64,000 nucleotides of DNA from Bombyx mori (GCF_030269925.1 NC_085111.1:2534142-2598141), one strand, 5' to 3'. Numbered from the stretch's first letter, positions 47,201 through 62,200 are shown. Notes: generated by a model not told the origin, from the letters alone. Translations and numbers: made by a program.

Positions 47201-50200
47201 TATTATTATAGTGTATTAAACACTGCCACGCCTGGGAAGACGGCAGGACACACTCCGGCGAGGTGGGCAACAATCGGCCGGAACGTTAGGGACTATTGGG
47301 AGAGAAACCGGCGAACTATACGGGCATTGTCGAGCAAGACTGCTTTTTGCATTTGGGCCACCACCGACTTTTTGTTGAGACCAAGCCTCTCGAGATGTTT
47401 TGAGAGGCTTTTAGGGACCAAACCATTCACCGACACAACTACCGGGATTATTTCTGTAGATACCACCCTCCACATGTCGGTCACCTCGTGCGCCAGGTCC
47501 AAATATTTGGTCTTTTTATCTGCCTCGGCCCGCACGAGGTTCTCGTCGTAGGGGATGGTGATATCCACCAGAAATACCCGAGACTCCGTCTGGTCCATCA
47601 GCACGATATCAGGCTTATTCGCAAGAATAGTCCTGTCCGTAATGATGGGCCGGTCCCAGTAGAGCTTGGCACGGTCGTTTTCGAGTACAGCGTCCGGCTG
47701 GTACTTATAATACGGTAGCCTCTGTTCGATGAGGCCATACTTAAGGGCGAGCTTTTGGTGGAGGATTCTGGCTGCTTGGTTATGTCTGTGCAAGTACTCA
47801 GTGTTAGCAAGCATAGAACAACCAGAGGTGACATGTCTGAGGGATTCACCCGGTCGGCGGCATAATCGACAGATGTCAGCTGTCCCATCCCTCAGAATGT
47901 GCTTCCTATAGTTGTTCGTCCTGATAACCTGATCCTGTATTGCACAGACAAAACCCTCGGTTTCCCCAAAGAGGTCACCGAATCGCAGCCAGTGCACGGA
48001 GGCTTCTTTGTCCACATGGGACTCATGCAGTGCCTGAAAGAAGCGTCCGTGCAGCTCTTTCCCTTTCCATATGGCCTCACGGTCAGATGTACTGAGTACC
48101 GCCGGTGATTGCCACCCGTCTCTGGCCAGGGCTAGCGGGGTCAGTCCTTTGTCGCATTCCATGACCTCTCTGTGCATCACACTGTCAGCCCTCGATAGGA
48201 AATATTTCCTGAGACTGCACACCCCACTGTTGTGCATGACCTTGGCGCTAAGTAGGCCCCGGCCACCACACTTCCGCGGAATGTACAATCTCATTACCGA
48301 GGACTTCGGGTGGAGCATCCTATGGAGGGTCATAATTGAGCGGATTTTTCTATCCAGGGCATCCAGTTCGGTCTGAGTCCACCTGAGCACGCCGAAGGTA
48401 TACAACAGGACGGGCATCGCCCAGCCGTTAAACGCCTTTGTCTTATTCACGCCCGACAAAAGGCTCTTACACACTTTTGTCAAACGTTCATAAAACAAGT
48501 CGCATGCAGCCTGTTTGACGACCGCCACGTCAATACCTAAATTTTGCGACATGCCCAGGTACCGGTATGTTTCTCCCTCGGAGAGTGCCCGAAGGTTTAT
48601 CCCATCGGATACAGGTAAACGATCCGATGAGACTATGCTCCCTCTCTCTACATGGAGAACCGCACACTTGTCGACTCCCAGCCTCATCCTAATGCGACTA
48701 CTGAAATCACAAGTGATGTCAAGCAGTCGCCTGAGGCCTGCAGCATGAGGAGCGTACAACTTGAGGTCATCTATGTAGAACAAGTGGGACACCTTCAAGC
48801 CCCCCCTTCGAAACTGAAAGCCCGTCCTCGAAGCCTCCAGTAATGAACTGAGAGGATTCAGGGCCAGGCAAAACCACTTATTATTATTATTATTATTATT
48901 TACTATGGTCTTTGATATCATATCGAGAGTTGAAAGGCTGTTTGGTTTAAGAGACATTTTGAAAATTTTACAAGATAGCCATTTAAAGCTTAAATGAAAA
49001 AATATTACAAAAAACTTTTTCAGGTATTTCAAAAGAGTAAATTTAATTAAAGGTCAATCAAAAATATATCGAACTGTTGATGCTAATGCCAAATAAAACG
49101 CACCTCTAATTACAAAGATAACTGTCGCGTATTAAGTGGAATGTCGCTTAAACCTTTCACCCCTCGATATGGAAATTTGCTCCAGGTAAATTCGCTAATA
49201 GCTTCGAGCGTGGCCTCCGATATTTTTTAAGGAAAAGATGCTACAAAGGTGCTACTTGTACATTCGACAGCTTTCCTCCTAATATCCAGTCGGCTAATAA
49301 ACTTACTGAGGTCATCGAGAATTATACTATGGCTCTCCACGGTCTTAGTCCTAACTGGACTTTCTGGCGGGAACGCGAGGAGTGAAGTTGTGTGATTTGT
49401 TTTATTTTGTCTATTTAGTGTTTCTTCGGGCTTAAATGTGTAATAATGGTGGTTTATTAACTGTTTAATATCTGTGAAAGTGCACAAATGTGGGAAAATG
49501 AAACAAAGCCGCTGGACGTAACTTCTCGGGATCCTCTAAAAATTCCACTGAAAAAATCTTAGTAAATGACCACCATTTTACTGAGATTATATTTCATCTC
49601 ATATCATCTCATTTAATTTCATCCCAGTTGATTAATGTCTCAAATTAATCATCTTCATTTCATTTCACTCCATAATATCATTTTTCATAAAAATATGAAT
49701 ATTATATACATTAAAATAAGACATGACTTAAAGGTCTCAGTTACCAGGTCATAAAATCCCTTAAAAAATTAGTCCTAACTAGAATTTAGTCGGCAAATCG
49801 AAGCCTATTTTAGTTCTTGACAAAGACCTACATCCAGAAGTGAATGATGATGGGTTCAAATCCCAAAGCGGTTAGAGGGAATAATTGCAGTTAGGTACTT
49901 TTAAGGTTTAATATCGTGTTTTCTAAATGTTTCTGATGTTTAAGGTGCGTCATCGACCACCTCAGTTTTTTTTTATAAACATCGGAGTTAGTATAATGAC
50001 ATTAAAAGTGCGAGACTAACCGATTTTTAATATACGACTCACTAATACCGGAAAAAATACAGTTAGGTACAAGAACCCTTTGATATTTTAACTTCTTTTT
50101 GAATTCGATTTGAAGTTGTGCCTGAAGTCTTGCGGCGAAAAACAGTAATCACTAATGGTACCTCGCCTGTGATTGCGTGGGCGAAGCAAATAGGCATCCA

Positions 50201-53200
50201 ATACCTACCCATATCTCCATAGTGATAGTGTGCGGCGGGCGCCATGATGTGCAGGACTGAGACCATGACGACGGAAATGATCATCACCAAAATCCAGTAC
50301 ATGATTAGATCGCAGAAATATAACGTGAACCAGTAACGAGCCGGTGAGAAGTTCATTGCGTGACTCTGGAATAATCCATTTATTTTTTATATTAAATTTA
50401 ATTTAAAAAATAAAAAATAGTTTAAAAAAAAAACAAAAAAAAAACGCTTTTATAGAAAATCCAACTAAAAAATAGAAGATGAACTTTAATAAGTTTGAAT
50501 TAAAAATAGTGTACGAAAAAATTATTTTATTGTAAAAAAAAGCGTGGGGTGCATGGTATCAGTAGTTATAAATATTTTGTGAACAGATATGAGTAGAAGG
50601 GTTATTTTGATAATATCCTGAAAAGCACCCCACGCTTTTTTACAATAAAATAATTTTTTTTTACACTATTTTTAATTCAAATTTATTAAAATTTATTTTC
50701 TATTTTTTAGTTGGATTTTCTATAAAAGCGTATTTTTTGTTGTTGTTTTAAACTATTATTTATTTTTCATTTTTTAGTTGAATTTCAAATTTTTCAATAT
50801 TTTTTTTTAATATTGAATTGTCATCGGTCCTTAATGAGTATGCCTTTCGAGTTAATCCGACGTTTTAAAAGGGGTCAAAATCATGTTCAAAGATTGCGTT
50901 ACATACTAACATACTTCTGAAGCTAATAAAAGCGTATTAAAAAAAAGATTAGCATAAACTATTCTGCCCATTTCTGCTGTGAAACAGTAATGCGTTTATC
51001 GAAACTGACACTTAAGACCCACGCGTCAAGGTGGGTGGCGGCATTTACTTTATCGATGTCTATGAGCTCCGGCTACCATTCAACGCCAGGTCGCCCGAAG
51101 GTGAGGAGTGGCAGCATCGATATTCACACTCGATATACCTACATATGTTTTTCGTTGTACTCTATACCTAGGTTGTAGCGGAACTCATACTTTACACTGA
51201 GAAATTGAGATGACTTTTTTTTATTGCTTAGATGTTGGTATTAAGTGGTTACTGGAGCCCATAGTTATCTACAACGTAAATTCGCCTCCCACCTCGAGAT
51301 ATGAGTTCTAAGCACAGTTCTGTGGTTCTAAGGTCTCAGTATAGTTACAACGGCTGCCCCACCCTTCAAACCGAGACGCATTATTGCTTCACGGCAGAAA
51401 AAGGCGGAGTGGTGCTACCTACCCGTAACTATACTATTTTATGAATTGATTTCATATCTAAACCGAAACGCGTGCTGGAATATTTGTACACAACTTATAC
51501 GGAGAATACACATCGCTGCCAGAAAGAACAAAATACACAACCGTTACAATCATACGCAGAAAAATCACAAATTGAATTGAATAATACACAGACAGATTGC
51601 TTTTCATAAGCCACTTACTTGTAAATGTCGTATTAGCCCATGTTCTCGCGAAGGTAGAAGAGTTGTATGAGATATGGTTAGTATAAGTAGACATTGAATT
51701 AACAGTGGTGCAGTTTCGGCTTGCATCATCCACTGCAAATATTACGTGAAATTCACAATTTGGACTTTATCACAATTTAAAAACGTATATTAGATGACTT
51801 GTTACCAAGCAAAAGGAGACTTAACAGCAGAGAAACTCATAATAAAAAAGAAATCAATAACTTTATTACAGTTACATTTTATTCAAAAGATATGTTTAAA
51901 AAAATCAGTAAAACAGGACTAGACTTTTAAACTAGGTACTCAATCGCGTTAAAAATAACTCAAAGTATAGCGCCACTAGCAGCAAAGGTAGGAGCACTCT
52001 TCCAAATCCACACAGAGCACACAGATGCGCTTCACAATAACATTATCTGAAGTACCGAGTACTTACTGGCGTTAAGTCCAATTCTAGCGGATCGTCAGTG
52101 AACTGTATGGTAGCATCCAATTTTCCCGTGTAATGACGAAGAAGGGCGACATAGGCCCTTGCCAACGTTTTTGCAGCAGCCGCGACGTCGTAATGTAATG
52201 GACTGTATAATGCTTGTATCTGCAATTGAATGATAGGGCGTTAAGTTCTACTCGGGTAGGTTACCATAGCTATTTCAACCGCGACGCAGTGATTCAATTG
52301 GGTTTGAAGCTTGGGGAGGCTGTTATGTGGTACAATTGAGTCTGAGTGAGTGTAATGGTGTGTAATCTACAAATATTTCTACCGTAAAAACTTACTTTCA
52401 ATACTCCATTTGCAGCCGTAGCAACATCCATTCCATAGGCGTGCATGTTCACATACTGCTGAGGAGAGTCTATTGCACGAGTCACGAGGTATTCAGTCAG
52501 ACTCTGCAGACAAACACACATCACTAAAGAAAACATCGGCACGAACTAGAAATAGATCCGATGAAAAGGTCTTTAAACTTAGCCATGAACATCCTGTAGT
52601 TTTAAATTTTATTGCCCTTGTAGGCAGATGAGCACACGGCCCACCTGATGGTTACCGTAGCCCATGGACTTCAGCAATGCCAGGCGCAGAGCTAAGCCAC
52701 TGCCTACCGAAAATTACCTAGCTCTACGTAGGTAATAAAAGGACATTGAAAACGAACTCTAAATGGCTTTAAATGTTGCTAAAATGTTATTCTCTTATTG
52801 GCTTACGTCAACATAACACGACATTTTACTAGTACTAGTGGTCCCGCAGTAGTCGAAATTCGACTATAATTAATTGAAATTGTAAGTTTGTACACTACTA
52901 TGATTCTATTTTCAAAGACCATTATACTTCTATAATCACAAATTTCGCCAAGACTACACTATCTATAGAAAAATATTAATAACTAGCGACCCGCCCTCGC
53001 TTCGCTTCGGAAACATTAAAACACACATGAAACAAAAAAAAAAAATAAAAAAAAAATAAAAAAAAATAGCCTATGTTCATCAGGGACAATGTCGGCTTCT
53101 AATGGAAAAAGAATTTTTCAAATCGGTCCAGTAGTTTCGGAGCCTATTCGAAACAAACAAACAAACAAATCTTTCCTCTTTATAATATTAGTATAGAAGA

Positions 53201-56200
53201 CAAACAATATTTAATCTATTCTCAATTTGACCACAGACGTCAAGAACAAAAGTTTGATAATAAATAAAATTAAATAGTATGCATGCGTGTGTGTGTCAAA
53301 TACATGGTAGTGTGTGTAATGTTTTTTTTATTGATATAATGTATCTTTTATGTATTATTTAAAAAAAAAATTAGCCTTGTGCACTTCTTCTCTATATTCT
53401 CTATAAGTGTGGAAAATTTCATACTTCTCCGTTCGCGCAATTTTCGTAAAAAGGGATACAAAGTTTTTCCTTCGCGTATTAATATATAGATCTCTACACT
53501 TATAATAAAATATAGAAACCAACAATGTCCTTACTTCAGAACTTGGTATCGCCATGTAAACGACACCACCAATGTCGGAAACTGTTGAATTCGGCTCAGA
53601 AAAAACGTACCTGAAATTAAAAATAGAAAATAAAAAACCAATTGCACTTTAAAAATTGCATCACTATCTGGTTTCGAATCCTACTAACGCATTGGCCACT
53701 GATCTTGCTGCTGAACTATTATCCGTCCTTAGCACCAGTGTTGTGACGTGATTCCTACCTTCCGCATTTAGAACCTTAAATTATAACGCAATTTATATTA
53801 AAACACATCGATCAACATCAAATCAGACCTCCTGTGCGGGTGGTCATTGGCCTTCCCCAAGGTTCGCAAAAATGACCAGACTTGCGAAGCTCGCATCCAG
53901 CGGATTCCGACGACCTTTAGTAGTTTATCGGTTCACCTCCTGAGAGACCTGCCCACATCAAAACACCTAAACACAACAAATAGTTTCAATATTTCATTCT
54001 TATTTTCTTCTTTCATTCTTCTCTATTGATAAATATGGAGACTTGTTAAAAGTTCACAGTCATAAAGCCGTTTTTCTACCTACTTATTATAAATATGAAT
54101 TTGAGATACAGTTAATATCTCTTGAACAATGAAATACACTATTTCTGTACGAAACATCGCTGGATCACCAAAATCAACTGGACTGGAAATAGGCAGACTT
54201 TCACTGTCAGACTACTTATGTATAATATGTATAGGTAACGTATAAGTGTAATAAATACATCATGCGGTCTCCCAGACACGAATTAATGAAGCTCATAATT
54301 GCGGGTCACATAGAAGGCAAACGTGCCTTGGGCAAAACACCAGCCAGATGGTTAGACCTACTAAGAGAAGCACTTGGTAGTAGTCTGTACCATGCGGTCC
54401 ATGCCATCCATGACCAAACACTGTGGAGGAACGTCACATGTGGTCGCGATCCTCAGCAGTGAGTGAACGATATAGAAAATGAATGCGTAAGTACGAAATA
54501 TTCAATTAAATTTACTACTTTAGTTTTGAAACCTTTTCTATTTTCTGACACTATTATTAAAAAATTTAAAAAAAGGGGCTATGGAGAACAACGAAAATAT
54601 CATAATAAATATATGTACACACACTACAAAAGTATCTCCTAATTTAATTTTCTGAGTCTGTTGCCCGTATCTTTAGACATAACGTCAAATATTCCTCCAC
54701 TCTTAACTCATCCGATGACGCTCGAGCATTCCTCCGTAACTTACTCGAGTTTGATATTTTTAGTCGACCATTACATTATTCCTCAACTCTGCTCGAGTGA
54801 GGTAGAGTCGTGGTGCTGCGTCACCACGAAGTCATCAGTTTTAGGAAAATTTGATGATCAACCCATAGAGTTCTGTAGTCTATGGTCATTGTTTAATGTC
54901 AAAGGCAAGCTGCCACTGTGTGTTTGACACTAGAAGCATTGAACTTGTTTGATGTTTTAGTTGTGTTGAGTTATTCGTAAATATGTGTGCGTGCGGTTAT
55001 ATTTTTTTTTATTCTTTATTAAAGCCATACATCTATTAGGTTAAGTCGGCTTGCGTGCGGTTATCAAAATTAAATTATCAAAATATGCGCGAATCATGCA
55101 CAGATCCAGGACATTGTACAACAATACGAGGGCTGCACTAAAAGTATCGGGAATGGAATATTTCCACTGTTCCTGTCATATTAAAATCTTTTTAATTGAA
55201 AACTCCTTTGGTTTTAAAAATCGAATACCATTTATTTATTTAAAAAAAGATTCTCGGTCTTGTCACGAGGTTTTGTCAAACTTGTTTAGTCGTTGAGAAA
55301 ATGGAATTGACTCGAGAAAATTCAAAAGCGATGATTTATTATGACTTTCGAAGTGGTTTAACACAAAAACAGTGTGTTGACCGGATGATTTCTGCATTTG
55401 GTGATGAAGCCCCATCCAAAACCACAATTTATCGCTGGTTTGCTGAGTTTCAACGTGGACGTGTCAAGCTCAGTGATGATCCTCGTCAAGGTCGTCCAAA
55501 AACTGCAGTCACCCAAGAAAACGTTGATGCTGTGCGTAAGCTGATTGAGGAAGATCGACATGTGACATACCGCGAAATTCAGGCAACTTTAGACATTGGC
55601 ATGAGTCAAATACAAATAATCTTGCATGAACAATTAGGTGTAAAAAAGTTGTTTTCCCGATGGATACCGCATTCGCTCTGTGAAGAGCAAAAAGCGGCTC
55701 GCGTTACTTGGTGCGTCAGAACTCTCGAAAGATTCCACGCAGGATCCTCAAATGCTGTATACAACATTGTATCAGGTGACGAATCCTGGATATACGCGTA
55801 CGTACCCGAAACAAAAAACCAGTCACGAGTTTGGGTGTTCGAAAATGAGATAAAGCCAACAAAAATTGTTCGTTCACGGAATGTTGCAAAAAAAATGGTG
55901 GCCACGTTTGTCTCCAAAACCGGCCATGTTACGACTATTCCTCTTGAGGGACAAAGAACGGTTAATGCAGAATGGTGTGCTAGCATTTGTTTGCCACAGG
56001 TCGTTTCTGAACTCCGTAAAGAGAACTGCAACCGCCGCATCATCCTCCATCACGACAATGCGAGTTCTCACACCGCGCACAGAACAAAAGAGTTTTTAGA
56101 GCAAGAAAACATAGAATTATTAGACCATCCGCCGTATAGCCCCGACCTAAGCCCTAATGATTTCTATACTTTCCCTAAAATAACGAATAAATTGCGTGGA

Positions 56201-59200
56201 CAGAGATTTTCATCACCTGAAGAAGCTGTGGACGCCTACAAAACGGCCATTTTGGAGACCCCAACTTCCGAATGGAATGGTTGCTTCAATGATTGGTTCC
56301 ATCGTATGGAAAAATGTGTCAAATTTCGCGGAGAATACTTCGAAAAGCAATAAATACATTTTTAAATAGTAATGTTGTGTCACTTCGTTAATTCCCGAAA
56401 TTTTCAGTGCCGCCTATGTATCATATATTTCCATTTACGGTCCACTACATACTATTTGGACAGTGATAGAAAACCAGCCTTGAGGAACGTTCAAGGTACG
56501 TCGCAAGTCGCAACGTACCTTGACTTGACAGTTCATATACTCCACTCCGGTGAGGATAATTTTTCGAGGACGTTTGAGTGGAGTTTATTTTTACGACCAA
56601 GCATACCAAAAAGCGCGTTGGACGTTGAGTCAAGTCGAGTTAAGCTCGTGTGAACGACTAAAGATACGAGGGTGTGTGTACAAGTCGAAAAGCATCGAGA
56701 TTGGAAAATGAGGCAAGAGAGGATTGAAATGTTAGTATAGAACATAAAATAACTATATTACCGCTGACTACGGACGAATAATTAGAAAACTTAAAAACAA
56801 CAGCACAAATATATATTATTATATATATAGAATTCAAAATGCAATAAATAAACCGAATGTACCATTAGTTAACAAATACCATATTGTCATATAAAATCAT
56901 ACCTCTTGTTTCATAGTATTTGTGACTATTCTTGATTGATTCAATTCTGACAAAATTGTAGACAGTGACAGTCCAATGAAAACACCAGCCAGCAATGTTG
57001 ATAAGAGCTGCTTAGAAGAAATTACGTTTTTCTTGTACGATCTGCTACTTATGAAAATACATAGAAGGCGGATTTTTAATCACAACATCAGAGCATGAGA
57101 CCATATTATTTGACAAAATATTTAGAAAAATGTTATATTAAAAATCCAACCTTGTCGTAATGCAATTATTGAATAATTCGTGAGATATCGAACAACACGA
57201 TTGAATACCAGTAATATGTATTTTTAACGGCTTACTTAAATATCACCCACATTTTCTTTCATCAATCAATTCCTTCTCTTGGGCCAGTGTCCATCGATGT
57301 ATGAGAAACAAAAAAATACTTGGTAGAAGCTTCAAATTACCGTGATAATCAAAAACAGCCTGTAGTGAACGTAGAACGTGAAATATTTCCAAGCCACGCT
57401 CCTCAACAATCTCACATTCGTGCAATACGTTTTATCCCTTTGCCAATCGACCGGTTCTGTAAGAGGCGTTTTGTACACAAAACCAAGGTCTATAAAAAAT
57501 ATTATTAAAAAAAAGCTAGCCATATCTACCTGTTATTCTTTTGATAGCATTCTCTGATATTTGTCGTGAAACGGAACGTTCTTCGGTCGCTGTGTCTGCC
57601 ATAGCCCTGTACATTTTTCCAAGATAAACCTATCTAATTACGCTAAATTATTTTCTATAATACTGGTATATCATTATACTATTAATGTGTTTGTTTTTAA
57701 ATTTGGTGCATCCAAAGGGTCTTCTTTAGATTTTAGCATTTCGCAGGCAACAATTAGGTAAGCTACGCCGCCACTCCAAATTAGGCAACGATTGATTGAC
57801 CCAACTGAGAAATAGGGCTCTACAGATCGTCCCCGGTACTTAGATCAGCCATCATGTCCGTTAAAATTGTTCTTCCGCCACTCCAAATTAGTCAACGATT
57901 GATTAACCCAACTGAGAAATAGGGCTCTACAGATCGTCCCCGGTATTTAGATCAGCCATCATGTCCGTTAAAATTGTTCTTTAGCAATTCCAATTATGAT
58001 AATCAAATAATTACAATCAAAATGTGTCGTGGCGTGCAACCTATTTCACAGGACATAAAACTACAACGACTAGACATAGACTAAGACAGTCTTGACAGGT
58101 AATTCGAAAAGAAACAAAAGAAAAAAAAAGAAAAGAAATGGAACGAGGACGGATGTGACTGGCAGCAGTCAGTATACGCCGGTAAGAGTAACGACATATA
58201 TCGCCGAATAGTCGAACGAATATCTAAGGATCTAGTAGCACCTAGAACGCTCGAGAAGTACAACGCCATCTATTGTGAGATACCGAAAACACAATACTCG
58301 AAATGTGTGGAATATTCTTAATAATTATAGGGATGTATCGGCTATAAAAGCGTTGCAGAGATGGCACACAGTCAGTCAGTAATCGGAACTACTCGAAGCG
58401 AAACTGCGAACCGAAACGGAAGAAGCGGATTGAGAATTTTAAAGTGTTTGTTGAATGTTTTAAGTGTTCTAAATTCTAATACAGTGCTAGCTTGTTATTC
58501 GGTAGAATTTTATTTATCCCGAACCCCAGCGCATAACAGTATTTTTAATGCCTTCCTAAAAGACGTACACGAACCAGACGACAAAGAACGAACCTACCGT
58601 TCAACACGTACCTACCTACTTACCTTCTGCAAATCTCTTCAGAATCCGGCAAGCTAATGTTCAAAGCAATAACACCGAATTTAGTGGCGTTCTCCGTTAG
58701 GTCTCTAATAAAAGCGGTGACTTTGTCTGTAGGTGTGGTCGGTAGCTTCAGTATTAGCAGAGAACCTAAGTGAGCTCGAACTGTGGCTCCGGCCTCCTCA
58801 GATTTTTCTAGAAGTTCCGTTGTATCTAAAGCACCGCCGCTTCGTAAAGTCAGACGCAATTTGTATTCACGTCCTGATGAAATATACATAACAAAACTAT
58901 ATATCGAGGAGTGAAAAGCTATTTGATTTAAGCGATATTTCGCTTAATACGTGACAATTATCTTTGTATTTAACGGTCCGTTTTATTTGCTATTAGTATC
59001 AACAATTCGATGTTTTTAATTGAACTTCAATTAGGTTTACCCTATTCGAATAGGTGAAGAAGTTTTTAGTAATGATATTATGGCAGCCGTTGTAACTATA
59101 CTGAGATCTTAGAACTTATATCTGAAGGTGGGTGGCGCATTTAGATTGTAGATGTCTATGGGTTCCGGTAACCACTTAACACCAGGTGGGCTATGAGCTC

Positions 59201-62200
59201 GTCCACCCATCAAAGCAATAAAAAAAACTCTCTTTCGCCCGAGGCTGCCCCTGTTTTTTAAATTATTCTAGACTGTTTGGTCAGCAAATTAAAATTATAA
59301 CAAAAGGATATAACAGTAGACTAAGCTCAGATGAATTTTTAATATGTAATTACCATATTTGAAGAACATATACGCAGGGGTCCCTCCGAATACTAGTATT
59401 TTATTGTCGAATAGGAACACTCTATCGGCGTATTCCAACTGTAGGCTCGAAAATGAAAACTTTAAGATGGTCAAGTACCTTCGGTATTTCTGGAAATATG
59501 ATAATTGTAAAAGCGGTGGCAGTAAGCAGTATTCTTCTCGTTAAGCTGATGGTCTTGAGAGACCATTTCAGTGGAACCCTAACAAGTAGGTGAGCTCACG
59601 GGAAACTAACCAGGAGTGGTGCTAATACTGGCCCTAGCAAGAACAGTGCTTCGCAGAATCTACCACCGGATCGGAAACGCGACCCACTGAGAAGATGGTA
59701 TTCTTCTTGGTTTTCGCGAATCGTAAACATGATTAACCCTACTTTTACGGTAATATTACGGTTTTTACTATCGTTATATCATTGCCGACGTTTCGAATAC
59801 TTTAGACTCTTTGTGCTCACGGACGACATCATTTAGTCAATTTGGTCAAAGTAGTTTACTTTAAATCAACTATAATTTAATGAACAAAACGATCAACTTT
59901 ATTTATTGAAAAACCTAATGTAATTACTCAAACTTGCGGTTTGGCTGCGCTCCGGGCATCGCTGTTGTCCATGAGCTACGGTGACCACTTAGCATCAGGT
60001 GGGACATGTGACCATCGCAACTTGTACCCAACTGAGTGTATGTCTCTAAATATTTGCCTGTCCGCCTATAAAAACAATGTTTAATTTTGACTTACAATTA
60101 TTTTGTCAATGATAACCGCCCTGTAAGCTTGTTCATCCATAAAATGGGGGATTATAATAATCTAAAATGAAAAAGAAATTATATTAGGACATTCAAAAGG
60201 GAGTTTTCTAAAAAATAAACAATGCACAATCAGTAGGTATCACAATCTTGCTTATATCTATCGTTAAATAAGATCCATTTAGCTTTTTTTTATGTTTGAG
60301 AGATTACTGGTTGCCCACAGACTTTTCCAGTTTCACCAAGACAGGGGGGCAAGCAAAGGTTCAGCCAGGAGGGGCGGGATTTGCTAACAGCTGCCCGAGA
60401 AAAGAGACCTAACAACTCAAGAGTAGCTGCTTCGTGAATGAATCTACTACCGGATCGGAATCGCGACCCGCTGAGAAGATCCGGCGAGAAACTCAGCGGG
60501 CTGATGTTTAGGTTACGTTGCACGTCAAAATCTTTGCTGATCTCGACGAGTACCGTTACCGCAGGTCCAGCTAGTCACCCCTTAGGGTACTTTTTACTTC
60601 ACTTTTCAGTTCAGAATTCAGTTAAGACGTTGACCCATGCCTCAAAGCGGCCAGCACATTACATTCACCCAAAGATTATTGGAATTTTAATTAACAAAAA
60701 CTTAATAACACCTCGTTCGAAAATATTTCCTTGCCCTCTATTATACTAATAGACCCCCCGATTTTACACCCCACGTCCGATGTCATAATCCGGTCAGAGT
60801 AGGAGGGTTCCCGCGGTCAACACTACAACCAGACTCGCGGCGCCACCCCAAGGACGCCCGACCGACGGGTCGTCGAGATACTAATAGACCAACCCAATCT
60901 ATTAGATTTTATGACTTTAAAAATACTCACCAATTACTTGATATCTTAAAACTCGGGAACTATTCATCAAGAAACAACTGATGATTCTTAATGACACCGA
61001 TACTATAAATACCTAATCTTGCTAAAACTCGAGAACAGTTGGACCGATTTGGCTAATTTTAGTCTAGAATTATTTGTGGAAGTCCAGAGAAGGTTTAAAA
61101 GATAGATAAATATGAAAATGCTCGGAATTAAATAAATAAAAATATCAATTTTGTTTTTCCTTTGTTATGTCCTCCGTCGGACGGATTCCTTTTATTTGTT
61201 TTAAGTTTATTTCATACAAAAGCTTAGGTCTTTTATTTATCGATTGAGGCACTACGAAGTTTGCCGGGTCAGCTAGTCTAGAATAGATATCTATACTAAT
61301 ATATAAATCTAGAGTGGTTTATACAGATGTTCCGTTATAAGTACTGAACTATGCATCCGATTGACTTGAAACTTGGTTTCCATGTAGAAAATACATGTAC
61401 TTAATGGATAGGCTAATATTTATATGAGTGTTGGCCTCCCTACACCAGTTGCGGGGGCGTTAATGATGAGAATCTTTGTGGGGGTGAGAAATAATAATGT
61501 TAATTTTAAATGCCCAGCGAAGCGGACGGGTACAGCTAGTTATTCCATAAATCTCAATAGAATTCAATACTCACTCTGGGCTCCAAAAGCAAGGCTAACG
61601 CCCAGCATAGTTGAGCTTTGTAATAGTCCTCCAAGTTTCCAATGCGCTCATGCTGTACGGTCTCGAGATCACAATCGCTCAGGAGACATCTAGATCGAAT
61701 GTGACCGTACTCGTAAACGTATTCGTTTGACTCTTGCCAGAGACAGAGCTGTTGGTATTGATGACCCATATGAACATTAAAAGTACGCAGTGTACACAAC
61801 ACTAGGCGAGGTCGAAGATGAAGGATGATTGTAAAGTTAAGTTCGCTCCGTAAGGAAGCTGTTATTACTGGTGGTAGGACATCTTGTGAGTCCGCGCGGG
61901 TACGCGCTACCACCCTGCCTATTTTTGCCGTAAGGCAGTAATGCGTTTCGGTTTGAAGGGTGGGGTAGCCGTTGTAACTATACTTGAGACCTTAGAACTT
62001 ATATCTCAAGGTGGGTGGTGCATTTACGTTGTGGATGTCTATGGGCCCCAGTAACCACTTAACACCAGGTGAGCTATGAGCTCGTCCACCCACCGAAGCA
62101 ATAAATAAATAAAAAACACTAGGCGAGGTCGAAGATGAAGGATGATTGTAAAGTTAAGTTCGCTCCGCAAGCAAGCTGGTCGTGTTTGGTTACCATTATC

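Noticed and set aside
47327..48376. Plus-strand frames of 60-101 codons
   Set aside because: They are shadows of the R4/Dong-like polyprotein on the opposite strand.
60931..60938. Stronger GTGAGT donor for the fourth ABCA-like exon
   Set aside because: Using it puts the next exon (HFMDEQ) out of frame with an early stop, whereas the GTAATT donor seven bases earlier keeps the frame. Transcripts are needed to be sure.
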